From an uncultured Lachnospiraceae bacterium (lineage in GTDB: Bacteria; Bacillota; Clostridia; Lachnospirales; Lachnospiraceae): a stretch of DNA of 24,974 bases. Both the position numbers and the translations under genes were made by a program. Location of the stretch: the NCBI GenBank assembly GCA_910577445.1, contig CAJTMZ010000064.1, forward strand, positions 1 through 24,974. Direction: 5' to 3'. Within the stretch, counting starts at the first letter, position 1. Each line of letters opens with the position of its first letter. Below the pieces are notes generated by a model. It was not told the DNA's origin. It did no database searches and saw only the letters and a program-made list of their open reading frames with translations. Shown piece by piece: positions 7,567 to 15,960 of the stretch.

Positions 7567-8457
7567 TCACTTCTTCTCAAATTTCACATGGGTATGCGTA
7601 AAAATATGTTCCTCGCAGTACTCATAGTTTCCGTCGCATTTGGAGCAGAACCGAAACTGCAGTTCCGGATTGGTTTCCTCCGTCCTGCCGCAGATGGCGC
7701 ATTTATGTCTTGTGCTCCTCACCGTCTTTTTCACTTCACGACGAAATTCCTGCCTGCGCTTCGCCTGCCTGGGCGACATATGGATTTTCCCCCGGCTGCC
7801 GATGAAAAACACGATAAAATTCATCAAAGACGCGGCGATAACAATCTTGTGGGCAATGGAGCCGTTAAAGAACTGGAATACCAGAAGCGCCCCGTAAATG
7901 ATTCCCAGTATCTTAATTTTGACGGGAATCAGGAAAAACATCAGCACCTGCATATTGGGGTATGTGCTGGCAAAAGCAAGGAAAATGGACATATTCACAT
8001 AAAAAGTGCTAAACAGTGCCGCCAGGGAATAGCCCCCGAAATCTCCCCAGAGAACCCACAGCGTCGCCGCCGTCGCCGAACTGTTCTTAAACACTGCCGT
8101 ATAGGCAAACAGCAAAAACGCGCCCAGTATGGTGAATAAAACTCCCGAAAAAATATACACATTATATCGGTAGGTTCCCCATGTCCTTTCAAGGGTGGTT
8201 CCCAGCGAATAATAAAAATACAGCATGAGAAGCGTAAAAATATCAAAACTGGAAGGCGGCACAATCAGCCAGGTAAATAAACGCCATACCTGCCCGTGAA
8301 AAACTATTTCATAGGGATTCAAATATAAATAGGAAAGCATGGAGGGATACGTCCACTGAAAGATATAACCCACGCCGTAACAGATAATCAGTACCAGCGA
8401 CAGATTCTGTATCGCATACTTCCCGAATTTTTTCTCAAAACCGCCTGAGTGTTTCAT
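7567..8457 (-). CDS. Rhomboid-like membrane protein without catalytic serine, with C-terminal zinc cluster
   Basis: A 296-residue protein with about six hydrophobic segments between residues 17 and 220. The second/third-helix region fits the rhomboid fold (LYFYYSLGTTLERTWGTYRYNVYIFSG, resembling G--LE---G--R---Y--SG). The GxSG serine motif is missing where it should be (WGDFGGYSLAALFSTF), and the usual His/Asn pair before it is also absent, so it is probably a pseudoprotease. After a basic linker (RQAKRRQEFRREVKK) comes a cytoplasmic cysteine/histidine module: CAIC (253, 256), CSKC (271, 274), then Cys281, His284, His288 and His290. I chose the ATG at 8457 because AGGAG (8465-8469) lies 7 bases upstream; the frame itself reaches a GTG at 8487. 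A promoter fits at 8509-8537. Confidence 0.78.
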   Translation of the reverse strand: MKHSGGFEKKFGKYAIQNLSLVLIICYGVGYIFQWTYPSMLSYLYLNPYEIVFHGQVWRLFTWLIVPPSSFDIFTLLMLYFYYSLGTTLERTWGTYRYNVYIFSGVLFTILGAFLLFAYTAVFKNSSATAATLWVLWGDFGGYSLAALFSTFYVNMSIFLAFASTYPNMQVLMFFLIPVKIKILGIIYGALLVFQFFNGSIAHKIVIAASLMNFIVFFIGSRGKIHMSPRQAKRRQEFRREVKKTVRSTRHKCAICGRTEETNPELQFRFCSKCDGNYEYCEEHIFTHTHVKFEKK

Positions 8458-8508
8458 ACTTTTACTCCTATCTGCGTGGCAAAGCACGCCTGAAAGTTAA
8501 TTTCATAT

Positions 8509-8537
8509 ATTCTAACATTCCCGCATTCAATTGTAAA
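8509..8537 (-). promoter_or_regulatory. Promoter for the rhomboid-like gene
   Basis: On the minus strand, TTTACA (8532-8537) and TAGAAT (8509-8514) are 17 bases apart. The -10 is preceded by TGT, giving an extended -10. The predicted start leaves a leader of about 45 bases before the ATG at 8457. The -35 lies inside the left arm of the inverted repeat at 8531-8581. Confidence 0.6.
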
Positions 8538-8581
8538 TAAAGGCATAACTTTTTTAGAAATATAATATTTTTTATTTACAA
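8531..8581. repeat. 11-bp perfect inverted repeat in divergent promoter region
   Basis: TTGTAAATAAA (8531-8541) is repeated in reverse complement as TTTATTTACAA (8571-8581), separated by 29 bases. It sits between the minus-strand rhomboid-like promoter and the plus-strand activator promoter, and its left arm contains the rhomboid -35. It may be a paired operator for looping or a transcript hairpin; high AT content raises the chance of coincidence. Confidence 0.4.
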
Positions 8582-8600
8582 AATATTAACTCTTCTCACA

Positions 8601-8629
8601 TTGCAAAATAATTTTTCATGTCGTATAAT
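8601..8629 (+). promoter_or_regulatory. Promoter for the dehydratase activator operon
   Basis: TTGCAA (8601-8606) and a perfect TATAAT (8624-8629) are separated by 17 bases. Transcription would start near 8636, about 67 bases before the ATG at 8703. This rules out the in-frame upstream start at 8601, which would lie in the promoter. Confidence 0.7.
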
Positions 8630-8702
8630 TACAACGCATGTCAAAAAAACATACATTTTAGTAACAGCCTTAATTTATTATTATTCAGAAAGGTGGCCCA
8701 TA

Positions 8703-11700
8703 ATGGACAACAGGTATTATACCCTTGGCATTGACATCGGTTCTACCACTGTCAAAATTGCCATACTGGATGATTCTCATAATATACTTTTTTCAGATTA
8801 TAAGAGACATTTTGCAAATATCAGAGAAACCCTTTACGATTTACTCGACGTATCGGGCAGACAGCTTGGAAACTTAAGGCTCCACCCCATGATTACCGGT
8901 TCCGGGGGGCTTACCCTCGCCAACCACCTGAAAGTGCCTTTTGTACAGGAGGTCATATCCGTGGCCACCGCCCTGAAAGAGCTTGCGCCGAAAACAGACG
9001 TTGCCATTGAGCTTGGCGGGGAGGACGCCAAGATTATTTATTTTGAAGGCGGCAACGTGGAACAGCGTATGAACGGCATCTGTGCGGGCGGAACGGGTTC
9101 TTTTATCGACCAGATGGCCGCTCTTTTGCAGACGGACGCCTCTGGACTTAACGAGTACGCGAAGGATTACCGCTCCCTTTATACCATTGCCGCCAGATGC
9201 GGCGTGTTCGCCAAATCCGATATCCAGCCCCTGATTAACGACGGGGCCACAAAGGAGGATTTGGCGGCGTCCATTTTTCAGGCGGTGGTGAACCAGACCA
9301 TCAGCGGACTGGCCTGCGGAAAGCCTATCCGGGGACACGTGGCCTTCTTAGGAGGGCCCTTACATTTCCTCTCCGAGCTGAAAACCGCTTTCATCCGCAC
9401 CCTGAAGCTGGACGGCGAACATGTGATTGAAACGGACCATTCCCATCTCTTTGCGGCAATCGGCTCCGCCATGAACGCCAAAGAGGACGTTTCCTATACA
9501 ATGGAAGAATTGCTGGGAAAGCTTTCTTCCGATATTAAAATGGAATTTGAAGTGGAACGGATGGAACCTTTGTTTTCTTCCACCGAAGAATACGAAGCTT
9601 TCCAAACGCGCCACGCCGGCCATCACGTAAAGACCGGCAGCCTTGCAGACTATAAAGGCAATTGCTTTCTGGGAATCGACGCCGGCAGCACCACCACCAA
9701 GGCCGCTCTTGTGGGGGAGGACGGCTCTTTGCTCTATTCCTTTTACAGCAGCAACGACGGCAGTCCCTTAAAAACCGCCATACGCGCCATCAGGGAAATT
9801 TACGCCCTGATGCCCGGGGAGGCGAAAATCGTGCGCTCCTGCTCCACCGGATACGGGGAAGCGCTGATGAAAGCCGCTTTTCTTCTGGACGAAGGGGAAG
9901 TGGAGACTGTGGCCCACTACTATGCCGCCGCTTTCTTTGACCCTGACGTGGACTGTATTCTGGACATCGGCGGCCAGGATATGAAATGCATTAAAATTAA
10001 AAACCAGACTGTGGACAGCGTGCAGCTCAATGAGGCCTGTTCCTCTGGCTGCGGCTCTTTCATAGAAACCTTTGCAAAGTCTCTAAACTATACCGCTCAG
10101 GATTTCGCGAAGGCCGCTCTTTTTGCGGAGCATCCCATTGACCTTGGCACCCGCTGTACCGTATTTATGAATTCCAAGGTAAAGCAGGCTCAGAAGGAAG
10201 GCGCTTCCGTTCCCGATATCTCCTCGGGACTTGCCTATTCCGTCATCAAGAACGCCTTATTTAAGGTGATTAAGGTGGCCGACGTGTCATCCCTTGGAAA
10301 AAACATTGTGGTTCAGGGCGGAACCTTTTATAACGACGCCGTTCTTAGAAGCTTTGAAAAGATTGCAGGCTGCGAGGCAATCCGCCCCGACATCGCCGGT
10401 ATTATGGGAGCTTTCGGCGCGGCCCTGATTGCCAGAGAGCATTACAGCGAAGGCTTTAAGACTTCCATGCTGCCTTTTGAAAAGATTGACACTCTTCAGT
10501 TTGAAACCAGCATGGCAAAATGTAAGGGCTGCACCAACAACTGCCGTCTGACTGTCAACAAATTTACGGGCGGACGCCAGTATATCTCCGGCAACCGCTG
10601 CGAGCGGGGCCTTGGCAAACAAAAGCAGGCAAGCGACGTCCCCAATCTTTTTGACTACAAGCTAAAGCGGCTGTTCGGCTATGAACCCCTTGCGGCCGAC
10701 GAGGCAAAAAGGGGTACCGTGGGAATCCCCCGGGTCCTCAATATGTATGAAAACTATCCCTTCTGGTTTACTTTCTTTACCAGACTGGGCTATCGTGTGA
10801 TTTTATCGCCCGCCTCCAACCGGAAAATTTATGAGCTGGGCATTGAATCCATCCCCAGCGAGTCGGAATGCTACCCGGCCAAGTTAGCCCACGGCCATGT
10901 GAGCTGGCTGATTCACCAGAAGGTTGACTTTATCTTTTATCCGGCTCTCTTTTACGAGCGCAATGAGTTTGATAAGGCAAACAACCATTACAACTGCCCC
11001 ATCGTAACCTCCTACTCCGAAAACATCAAAAACAACGTGGAGGAAATCGGCAGGGGCGAAATGAAGCTGCGGAACCCTTTTATGTCCTTTGCGGATTTAA
11101 AGCCTGCCACCGAGGCGCTGGTGAAAGAATTTTGCGAGCTACCGCCGGAGGAAGTGATGGAAGCCGCCCGCCTTGGGTGGACGGAAATGGAAAAAGCCAG
11201 AAAGGACATTGCCGAAAAGGGCGAGGAAGTGCTTGCTTCCCTGAAGGAAAAGGGCAGGCGGGGAATCGTCCTTGCCGGACGTCCCTACCACATCGACCCG
11301 GAAATCAACCACGGCATTCCCGAGCTGATTACTTCCTATGGTATTGCGGTTCTGACGGAGGATTCCGTCTCCCACCTGGCCGCCCCGGAACGTCCCTTAA
11401 TCGTTTCCGACCAGTGGATGTACCATTCCCGGCTCTATGCCGCCGCAAGCTTTGTAAAAACGGCGGATAACCTGGACCTTATCCAGCTAAACTCCTTCGG
11501 GTGCGGTCTGGACGCCGTAACCACCGACCAGGTAAACGACATTTTAACCGGTTCCGATAAAATCTATACCTGCCTGAAAATCGACGAGGTAAACAATTTA
11601 GGAGCCGCCCGTATCCGAATCCGCTCCCTGCTCTCCGCTATTTCCGTCAGGGAGAAATTAAACAAACAGCGCACCATCCGTTCAAGCGCCATCGAAAAAG

Positions 11701-12965
11701 TAAAATTCACGGAGGATATGCGGAAGGATTACACCATTTTGTGTCCCCAGATGTCGCCCCTTCACTTTGCGATTTTGGAGCCCGCTTTCCGGTCCTGCGG
11801 TTACCATTTTGAGGTTCTTCCCAACGACAACCGGGCAGCCGTGGACGTGGGGCTTAAGTATGTAAACAACGACGCCTGCTACCCTTCCCTTATGGTGGTC
11901 GGACAAATCATGGACGCGCTGCTTTCCGGGAAATACGATTTGGATAAGGTGGCCGTTATCATCACCCAGACAGGCGGAGGCTGCCGGGCAACCAACTACA
12001 TAGGCTTTATCCGCCGCGCCCTTGAAAAAGCGGATATGGAGAAAATCCCCGTCATCTCCTTAAACATGGCGGGAATCGAAAAAAATCCCGGCTTCCGCTT
12101 AAGTCCCGGCCTTTTAATCCGGGCCGCCTACGGCGCGGTATTCGGGGATATCTTCATGCGCTGTATTTACCGCATGCGTCCCTATGAGAAGGAAAAGGGA
12201 AGCGTGGAGGCTCTTCATCAGAAGTGGCTGAAAAGATGCCAGGATTTCGTATCCGCAAAGCATCCCGGCTTTTTTACCTTCCGCAGAATGTGCCGGCAAA
12301 TCGTGGAAGACTTTGACCGGATACCCGTAACCGGCGAGACAAAGCCCAGAGTGGGAATTGTAGGGGAAATTCTGGTGAAATTCGCCCCCGCCGCCAACAA
12401 TCATCTGGTGGAACTGCTGGAATCGGAAGGCGCAGAAGCCGTGGTTCCGGATTTACTTGATTTTATGCTCTATTGCTTTTACAATCAGATATATAAGGCG
12501 AAGGAGCTTGGCACCAGCAAAAAAGCCGCTATTATTTCAAAGCTTGGTATCGACGCTCTGGAATTTCTCCGCGGCAGCGCCGCAAAGGCTCTGGCAAAGA
12601 GCCGGAATTTTACGCCTCCCGTCAGCATCTATCAGACGGTGGCATACGCGCAGCCCATTGTCTCCATCGGAAACCAGACCGGAGAAGGTTGGTTCCTCAC
12701 AGGGGAAATGGTGGAACTGATTCACAGCGGCGTGAACAACATTGTGTGCACCCAGCCTTTCGGCTGCCTGCCCAATCACGTGGTCGGAAAAGGTGTTATC
12801 AAAGAGCTGCGCAGACAGTATCCCTTAAGCAATATTGTCGCCATTGACTATGACCCGGGGGCCAGCGAAGTCAACCAGTTAAACCGGATTAAACTGATGC
12901 TTTCCACCGCTCATAAAAATTTAAAGTCCGAACAGGAAAATCAGGCTGCCGAAAAACCGGAATGA
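8703..12965 (+). CDS. Giant acyl-CoA dehydratase activase-related protein (two BadF/BadG-type ATPase domains, DUF2229, HgdB-like part)
   Basis: A 1420-residue fusion. Two ASKHA ATPase domains open with GIDIGSTTVK (about 9-18) and GIDAGSTTTK (about 324-333). Each keeps both cysteines that hold the bridging [4Fe-4S] cluster in HgdC-type activators: Cys127 and Cys166, then Cys446 and Cys485. One polypeptide could therefore mimic the HgdC dimer. A CxxCx3C motif with a further Cys (607, 610, 614, 633) follows, then a DUF2229-like region and a C-terminal part with dehydratase-like cysteines (NDACYPS, TGGGCRATNY, CTQPFGCLPNH). Related activators use ATP to inject a low-potential electron into 2-hydroxyacyl-CoA dehydratases or benzoyl-CoA reductases. 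The true substrate is unknown, and no dehydratase subunit genes lie nearby. The ATG at 8703 has AGAAAGGTGG (8687-8696) upstream. Oxygen sensitivity is expected. Confidence 0.93.
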   Translation: MDNRYYTLGIDIGSTTVKIAILDDSHNILFSDYKRHFANIRETLYDLLDVSGRQLGNLRLHPMITGSGGLTLANHLKVPFVQEVISVATALKELAPKTDVAIELGGEDAKIIYFEGGNVEQRMNGICAGGTGSFIDQMAALLQTDASGLNEYAKDYRSLYTIAARCGVFAKSDIQPLINDGATKEDLAASIFQAVVNQTISGLACGKPIRGHVAFLGGPLHFLSELKTAFIRTLKLDGEHVIETDHSHLFAAIGSAMNAKEDVSYTMEELLGKLSSDIKMEFEVERMEPLFSSTEEYEAFQTRHAGHHVKTGSLADYKGNCFLGIDAGSTTTKAALVGEDGSLLYSFYSSNDGSPLKTAIRAIREIYALMPGEAKIVRSCSTGYGEALMKAAFLLDEGEVETVAHYYAAAFFDPDVDCILDIGGQDMKCIKIKNQTVDSVQLNEACSSGCGSFIETFAKSLNYTAQDFAKAALFAEHPIDLGTRCTVFMNSKVKQAQKEGASVPDISSGLAYSVIKNALFKVIKVADVSSLGKNIVVQGGTFYNDAVLRSFEKIAGCEAIRPDIAGIMGAFGAALIAREHYSEGFKTSMLPFEKIDTLQFETSMAKCKGCTNNCRLTVNKFTGGRQYISGNRCERGLGKQKQASDVPNLFDYKLKRLFGYEPLAADEAKRGTVGIPRVLNMYENYPFWFTFFTRLGYRVILSPASNRKIYELGIESIPSESECYPAKLAHGHVSWLIHQKVDFIFYPALFYERNEFDKANNHYNCPIVTSYSENIKNNVEEIGRGEMKLRNPFMSFADLKPATEALVKEFCELPPEEVMEAARLGWTEMEKARKDIAEKGEEVLASLKEKGRRGIVLAGRPYHIDPEINHGIPELITSYGIAVLTEDSVSHLAAPERPLIVSDQWMYHSRLYAAASFVKTADNLDLIQLNSFGCGLDAVTTDQVNDILTGSDKIYTCLKIDEVNNLGAARIRIRSLLSAISVREKLNKQRTIRSSAIEKVKFTEDMRKDYTILCPQMSPLHFAILEPAFRSCGYHFEVLPNDNRAAVDVGLKYVNNDACYPSLMVVGQIMDALLSGKYDLDKVAVIITQTGGGCRATNYIGFIRRALEKADMEKIPVISLNMAGIEKNPGFRLSPGLLIRAAYGAVFGDIFMRCIYRMRPYEKEKGSVEALHQKWLKRCQDFVSAKHPGFFTFRRMCRQIVEDFDRIPVTGETKPRVGIVGEILVKFAPAANNHLVELLESEGAEAVVPDLLDFMLYCFYNQIYKAKELGTSKKAAIISKLGIDALEFLRGSAAKALAKSRNFTPPVSIYQTVAYAQPIVSIGNQTGEGWFLTGEMVELIHSGVNNIVCTQPFGCLPNHVVGKGVIKELRRQYPLSNIVAIDYDPGASEVNQLNRIKLMLSTAHKNLKSEQENQAAEKPE

Positions 12966-12977
12966 GAGGATTCATAT

Positions 12978-14126
12978 ATGATTAAGCAGGAAGTTAACGA
13001 AATAAAAAGACTTTACACCCCAAACCGCTGTTCCATCACCCGCATCTGCGGCTGTTACGTGGACGGCGAGAAAAACAAAAAAACGGAGTTCAAAGAGGCG
13101 TTTCTCTCTCTTCCCGAGGAGGAAATCTTTAAATATTTTGAATTGCTTCGCAAAACCCTCTCCGGCTCCATCGGAAAAAATCTTCTGGATTTGGAATTTC
13201 CCCTTGCAGCCGAAGAAGCCGGCGGGACACAGGAATTTCTCCTGCGCCTGCGGGACAGCAAACTAAAGGACGATACTCTTCTTTCTGAATTTTACGATAA
13301 GGTAATCGGGAACTATGAATATGTGGGGAACTACCTGATTCTCCTGATACATGACGCCTACGACGTGCCGGGAAAGACAACCGACGGACTCACCATGGAC
13401 GACGCCTCCGACACGGTATATGAATACATCATGTGCTGCGTCTGTCCGGTGAATCTCTCAAAACCGGGCCTTTCCTACAATGCGGAGGCAAACGAATTTC
13501 ATAACCGGATTCGCGACTGGATTGTGGAGATGCCCCAAATCGGCTTCCTCTTCCCCAGCTTTAATGACAGAGGCTCCGATATTCATGGCACCTTCTACTA
13601 CACGAAAAATCCCGAAGAGGCGCACCCGGAATTTGTGGATTCCATTTTAGGGGCCGTGCTCCCGCTTTCCGCGGCAAACCAGAAAGAAACATTCCATTCC
13701 CTGATAGAGGAAACTTTAGGGGACGACGCGGAATATGAAGTGGTAAAAAGTATCCATGAAAACCTTACGGAAATGATAGACGAGCATAAGGAAATCCCCG
13801 AGCCCCTTGCGCTTGATAAACAGCAGGTAAAGCGTCTTCTTGAAAAGAGCGGCGTTGCCGAAGAAAAGCTGGAGGATTTCGAACAGATTTACGACGCTGC
13901 TGCCGGTGAAAAAACCGCTCTCCTAGTGGATAACGTGGCAAATACCAGAACCTTTGAGGTGAAAACGCCGGATGTGGTTGTGAAGGTAAACCCCGAGAGG
14001 ACAAGCCTTGTGACCACCAGAACACTGGACGGAAAGCCCTGCCTTGTCATTGAACTGGACCAGAGCGTGGAAGTAAACGGAATTGCCGTTCGAAGCGGCA
14101 AAAGCCTTCAGGAAATCTTAGGATAA
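12978..14126 (+). CDS. DUF4317 family protein
   Basis: A 382-residue soluble protein recognised as DUF4317 from its opening (EVNEIKRLYTPNRCSITRICGCYVDG), the acidic helical middle and its overall length. No enzyme motif, signal peptide or membrane helix is seen. The conserved N-terminal cysteines (CSITRICGC) are worth noting, given the iron-sulfur protein upstream. It starts 12 bases after the activator stop with GAGAGGA as ribosome binding site, so the two genes form one operon closed by a strong terminator. That arrangement suggests a functional link to the activator, but the family's role is unknown. Confidence 0.88.
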   Translation: MIKQEVNEIKRLYTPNRCSITRICGCYVDGEKNKKTEFKEAFLSLPEEEIFKYFELLRKTLSGSIGKNLLDLEFPLAAEEAGGTQEFLLRLRDSKLKDDTLLSEFYDKVIGNYEYVGNYLILLIHDAYDVPGKTTDGLTMDDASDTVYEYIMCCVCPVNLSKPGLSYNAEANEFHNRIRDWIVEMPQIGFLFPSFNDRGSDIHGTFYYTKNPEEAHPEFVDSILGAVLPLSAANQKETFHSLIEETLGDDAEYEVVKSIHENLTEMIDEHKEIPEPLALDKQQVKRLLEKSGVAEEKLEDFEQIYDAAAGEKTALLVDNVANTRTFEVKTPDVVVKVNPERTSLVTTRTLDGKPCLVIELDQSVEVNGIAVRSGKSLQEILG

Positions 14127-14164
14127 AAATTCTCCCGGGTTCCACGACCCGGGAGTTTCATTTT
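14127..14164. terminator. Bidirectional Rho-independent terminator
   Basis: A perfect 9-bp stem, CTCCCGGGT (14132-14140) with ACCCGGGAG (14147-14155), has a 6-base loop. TTTCATTTT follows on the plus strand and AATTTTTA on the minus strand. It lies between the convergent DUF4317 and HDOD genes and should end both transcripts. Confidence 0.85.
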
Positions 14165-14171
14165 CCGCTTA

Positions 14172-15392
14172 TTACGAGAACAAATCCCGATACCACTGCA
14201 GCGTCTGAATATACGCCTGATACACATTTTCCAAATCAATATTTTTCAGAACCATCAGTCTGGATACTTCCTGCCAGTCAGCCCTTTCATAGTAATGGAT
14301 AAATTCCAGCACCGGCGCAAAAATTCCCTTGTTCCGCACCAGAGCGTCCTCAATCTCCTTTGATACCTTCACTCTCTTAAGAGCGTCCGCCATAGGCTCG
14401 CTAAACGCCAAATCCAGCACCGAGAAAAGACCCATCAAAAACAGCTCCGACGCCTGAAGCGACAGTGAAAAGGTAGGTGCAAGATTTTCCGCAAACTTCG
14501 CGCGCAGAAGCGACAGTCTGGTAATTTCGTTGGGTTTGTCCGCATAGAGTTCCCCTGCCAGCGCCGTGTTTATCCACTTGCGCAGCTCCCGCTGCCCTAA
14601 CATGGCCGCCGCGTGCCTGATGGAGGTAATCTCGGAATTTACCGCCATCCTGTTTACCATCTTCAAAAGAGAAATGACAAGCGCCGTGTCTCTTCCGATA
14701 ATATCCGCCGCTCTGGTAAGCTCGAAATCGTCGGCGTTTACCATATTGAGCAGTTCGATATAATTCGCCTTAATGGGCGTTACTTCCGTCTCGCCTTTCG
14801 TCACCGGCATCCGGTAAAACTCGCCTTCATATAACTGATATCCGCCCTCTTTTACCAGCGCGTCGTAAATTTCCTGCGTCTGGATGTTTCCCGCGCAGAT
14901 TTTGAGATTCGGATACAGCTTATTAAAGTATATCTTTGCCTTGCTGATTTCAATCTTTTTGTCGTCAAGCAGAATATAATCCATTAAAAGCAGGATTTCA
15001 CGATACGCCTCAAAATCCGATACCATAAGTTTGCGTATCGCCAGCTTATATCCCTGTTTCTTTAATTCGCCCAGGCGGCTTATGTACATTTTTTCCGGTT
15101 CAATAGACGTGTCCATAAGCAGAACCACCTGACCGCTGGGAATTTCACTCTGCTCCAGAACATCTGAAAAGATAGCGATATTATTGATGGGCACAAATAT
15201 TTCCTTGTCGGTTAAAATTGTCTCAAGCCCTATGCTCTGGATTACTTCTACCCCCGCAATGTGGGATGCCCCGTCATTTGCTCCCGTCCCCAGCAGACTG
15301 GGAAGCAGGAAAAAATTCTTTTTCCGCGTAAATAAAGAATACGCGCACACACTCATTTTTTCGTCAAATAGTGGAATTAATGTTACCAGCAT
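14172..15392 (-). CDS. HDOD domain protein with degenerate EAL-like N-terminal half (YuxH-like)
   Basis: A 406-residue cytoplasmic signalling protein. The C-terminal half (about 205-390) is an HDOD domain, with NMVNADDFELTRAADIIGRD, SLLKMVNRM and RHAAAMLGQRELRKW, the helical pattern of metal-free HD-related output domains. The N-terminal half resembles an EAL fold (a Gly-rich opening, QVVLLMD, KKQGYKLAI, YQLYEGEFYRMP), but the EAL motif and metal-binding residues are absent, so c-di-GMP hydrolysis is unlikely. Such EAL-HDOD proteins are thought to act as signal-transduction scaffolds. The frame reaches a TTG at 15437. I use the ATG at 15392 because AGAGGGA (15400-15406) lies 7 bases upstream. 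A TATAAT box at 15504-15509 would give a leader of about 105 bases that holds a tandem repeat. Confidence 0.85.
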   Translation of the reverse strand: MLVTLIPLFDEKMSVCAYSLFTRKKNFFLLPSLLGTGANDGASHIAGVEVIQSIGLETILTDKEIFVPINNIAIFSDVLEQSEIPSGQVVLLMDTSIEPEKMYISRLGELKKQGYKLAIRKLMVSDFEAYREILLLMDYILLDDKKIEISKAKIYFNKLYPNLKICAGNIQTQEIYDALVKEGGYQLYEGEFYRMPVTKGETEVTPIKANYIELLNMVNADDFELTRAADIIGRDTALVISLLKMVNRMAVNSEITSIRHAAAMLGQRELRKWINTALAGELYADKPNEITRLSLLRAKFAENLAPTFSLSLQASELFLMGLFSVLDLAFSEPMADALKRVKVSKEIEDALVRNKGIFAPVLEFIHYYERADWQEVSRLMVLKNIDLENVYQAYIQTLQWYRDLFS

Positions 15393-15418
15393 ATTTCTGT
15401 CCCTCTTACATTCTGTCG

Positions 15419-15474
15419 TCAGCCTGCCGATTGACAAAGCATTCCCGGCCTTTTATCAGCCTGCCGGTTGACAA
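15419..15474. repeat. Tandem 19-bp direct repeat in HDOD gene leader
   Basis: TCAGCCTGCCGATTGACAA (15419-15437) recurs as TCAGCCTGCCGGTTGACAA (15456-15474), differing at one base and offset by 37. On the transcribed strand both lie in the predicted 5' leader of the HDOD gene. Between them CCGGC (15463-15467) can pair with GCCGG (15445-15449) as a small RNA stem. Confidence 0.7.
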
Positions 15475-15503
15475 CATATTTCTATATCTGTATTCCTGTA
15501 AAC

Positions 15504-15533
15504 ATTATACACAATATCAGGGTATAATTTCCA
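15504..15533 (-). promoter_or_regulatory. Promoter for the HDOD gene
   Basis: On the minus strand there is a perfect TATAAT (15504-15509) with a weak -35 TGGAAA (15528-15533) 18 bases upstream. Transcription would begin near 15497. The weak -35 suggests regulation or low basal activity. Confidence 0.5.
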
Positions 15534-15653
15534 TAGTAAATTATAATTTTTCATGGAATTTTCATGGAAAAATGCAAATTTATTGAAAAATACAGCTTTT
15601 TAAGAGGTTTGTCCCGAAAAAAGGATTTTTCCGGGAAAGATGCGCCCCCCAGC

Positions 15654-15890
15654 TTATGACTGGGAGGCATGATTTTGAATATAATCCTGAAGAATATCTG
15701 ACGCTTCGCCGATATCAAGCCCTGTGGCGGTGAGAAGCTGATTTAAGCTGTCCAAATCCCGGTTCTTTTTTTCCTTGTAAAGCGCGTCCAGCTCGCTTTG
15801 CTCCGATTTCATCCTTGTCCGAAGGGACGCAATCAGTTCCTCCTTCTCCGCGATTTTTTCCTCGATTGTCCTCCTCTGTCCTCTTGCCAT
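15654..15890 (-). CDS. Small coiled-coil protein, unknown function
   Basis: A 78-residue protein. Residues 1-8 are basic (MARGQRRT), followed by an almost uninterrupted charged heptad-like helix (about 8-46, IEEKIAEKEELIASLRTRM onward). A short helical tail follows (LDSLNQLLTATGLDIGEASDILQDYI), somewhat like the tail of small DUF4315-type proteins; that comparison is weak. It probably forms a dimeric coiled coil. I use the ATG at 15890 because AGGAGGA (15896-15902) is placed ideally; the frame itself reaches back to 15932. It stands alone between the HDOD gene and the MATE gene, both on the same strand. Confidence 0.75.
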   Translation of the reverse strand: MARGQRRTIEEKIAEKEELIASLRTRMKSEQSELDALYKEKKNRDLDSLNQLLTATGLDIGEASDILQDYIQNHASQS

Positions 15891-15960
15891 AACTGTCCTC
15901 CTGAAAATAATATTTCTATAGTATATGGACAAGTATGGAAAAGTATTCCTTTTTTACCCT

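Noticed and set aside
7588..8139. Plus-strand frame of 183 codons opposite the rhomboid-like gene
   Set aside because: Shadow of a gene with membrane helices and a zinc motif; translation shows no family features.
8531..8581. Rex (NADH-sensing) operator
   Set aside because: The arms share TTGT...ACAA with Rex sites, but they are 29 bases apart rather than forming a compact palindrome.
8601..8702. Upstream extension of the giant activator to the first in-frame start
   Set aside because: It would place the coding start in the -35 region; the ATG at 8703 has a good ribosome binding site and begins the family-typical sequence.
15540..15570. Repeated TTTTCATGGAA motif as a possible operator
   Set aside because: Two short copies in very AT-rich DNA with no consistent relation to a promoter.
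15393..15653. Cyclic-di-GMP riboswitch upstream of the HDOD gene
   Set aside because: The conserved core of known c-di-GMP riboswitches was not seen; only a short stem and direct repeats are present.
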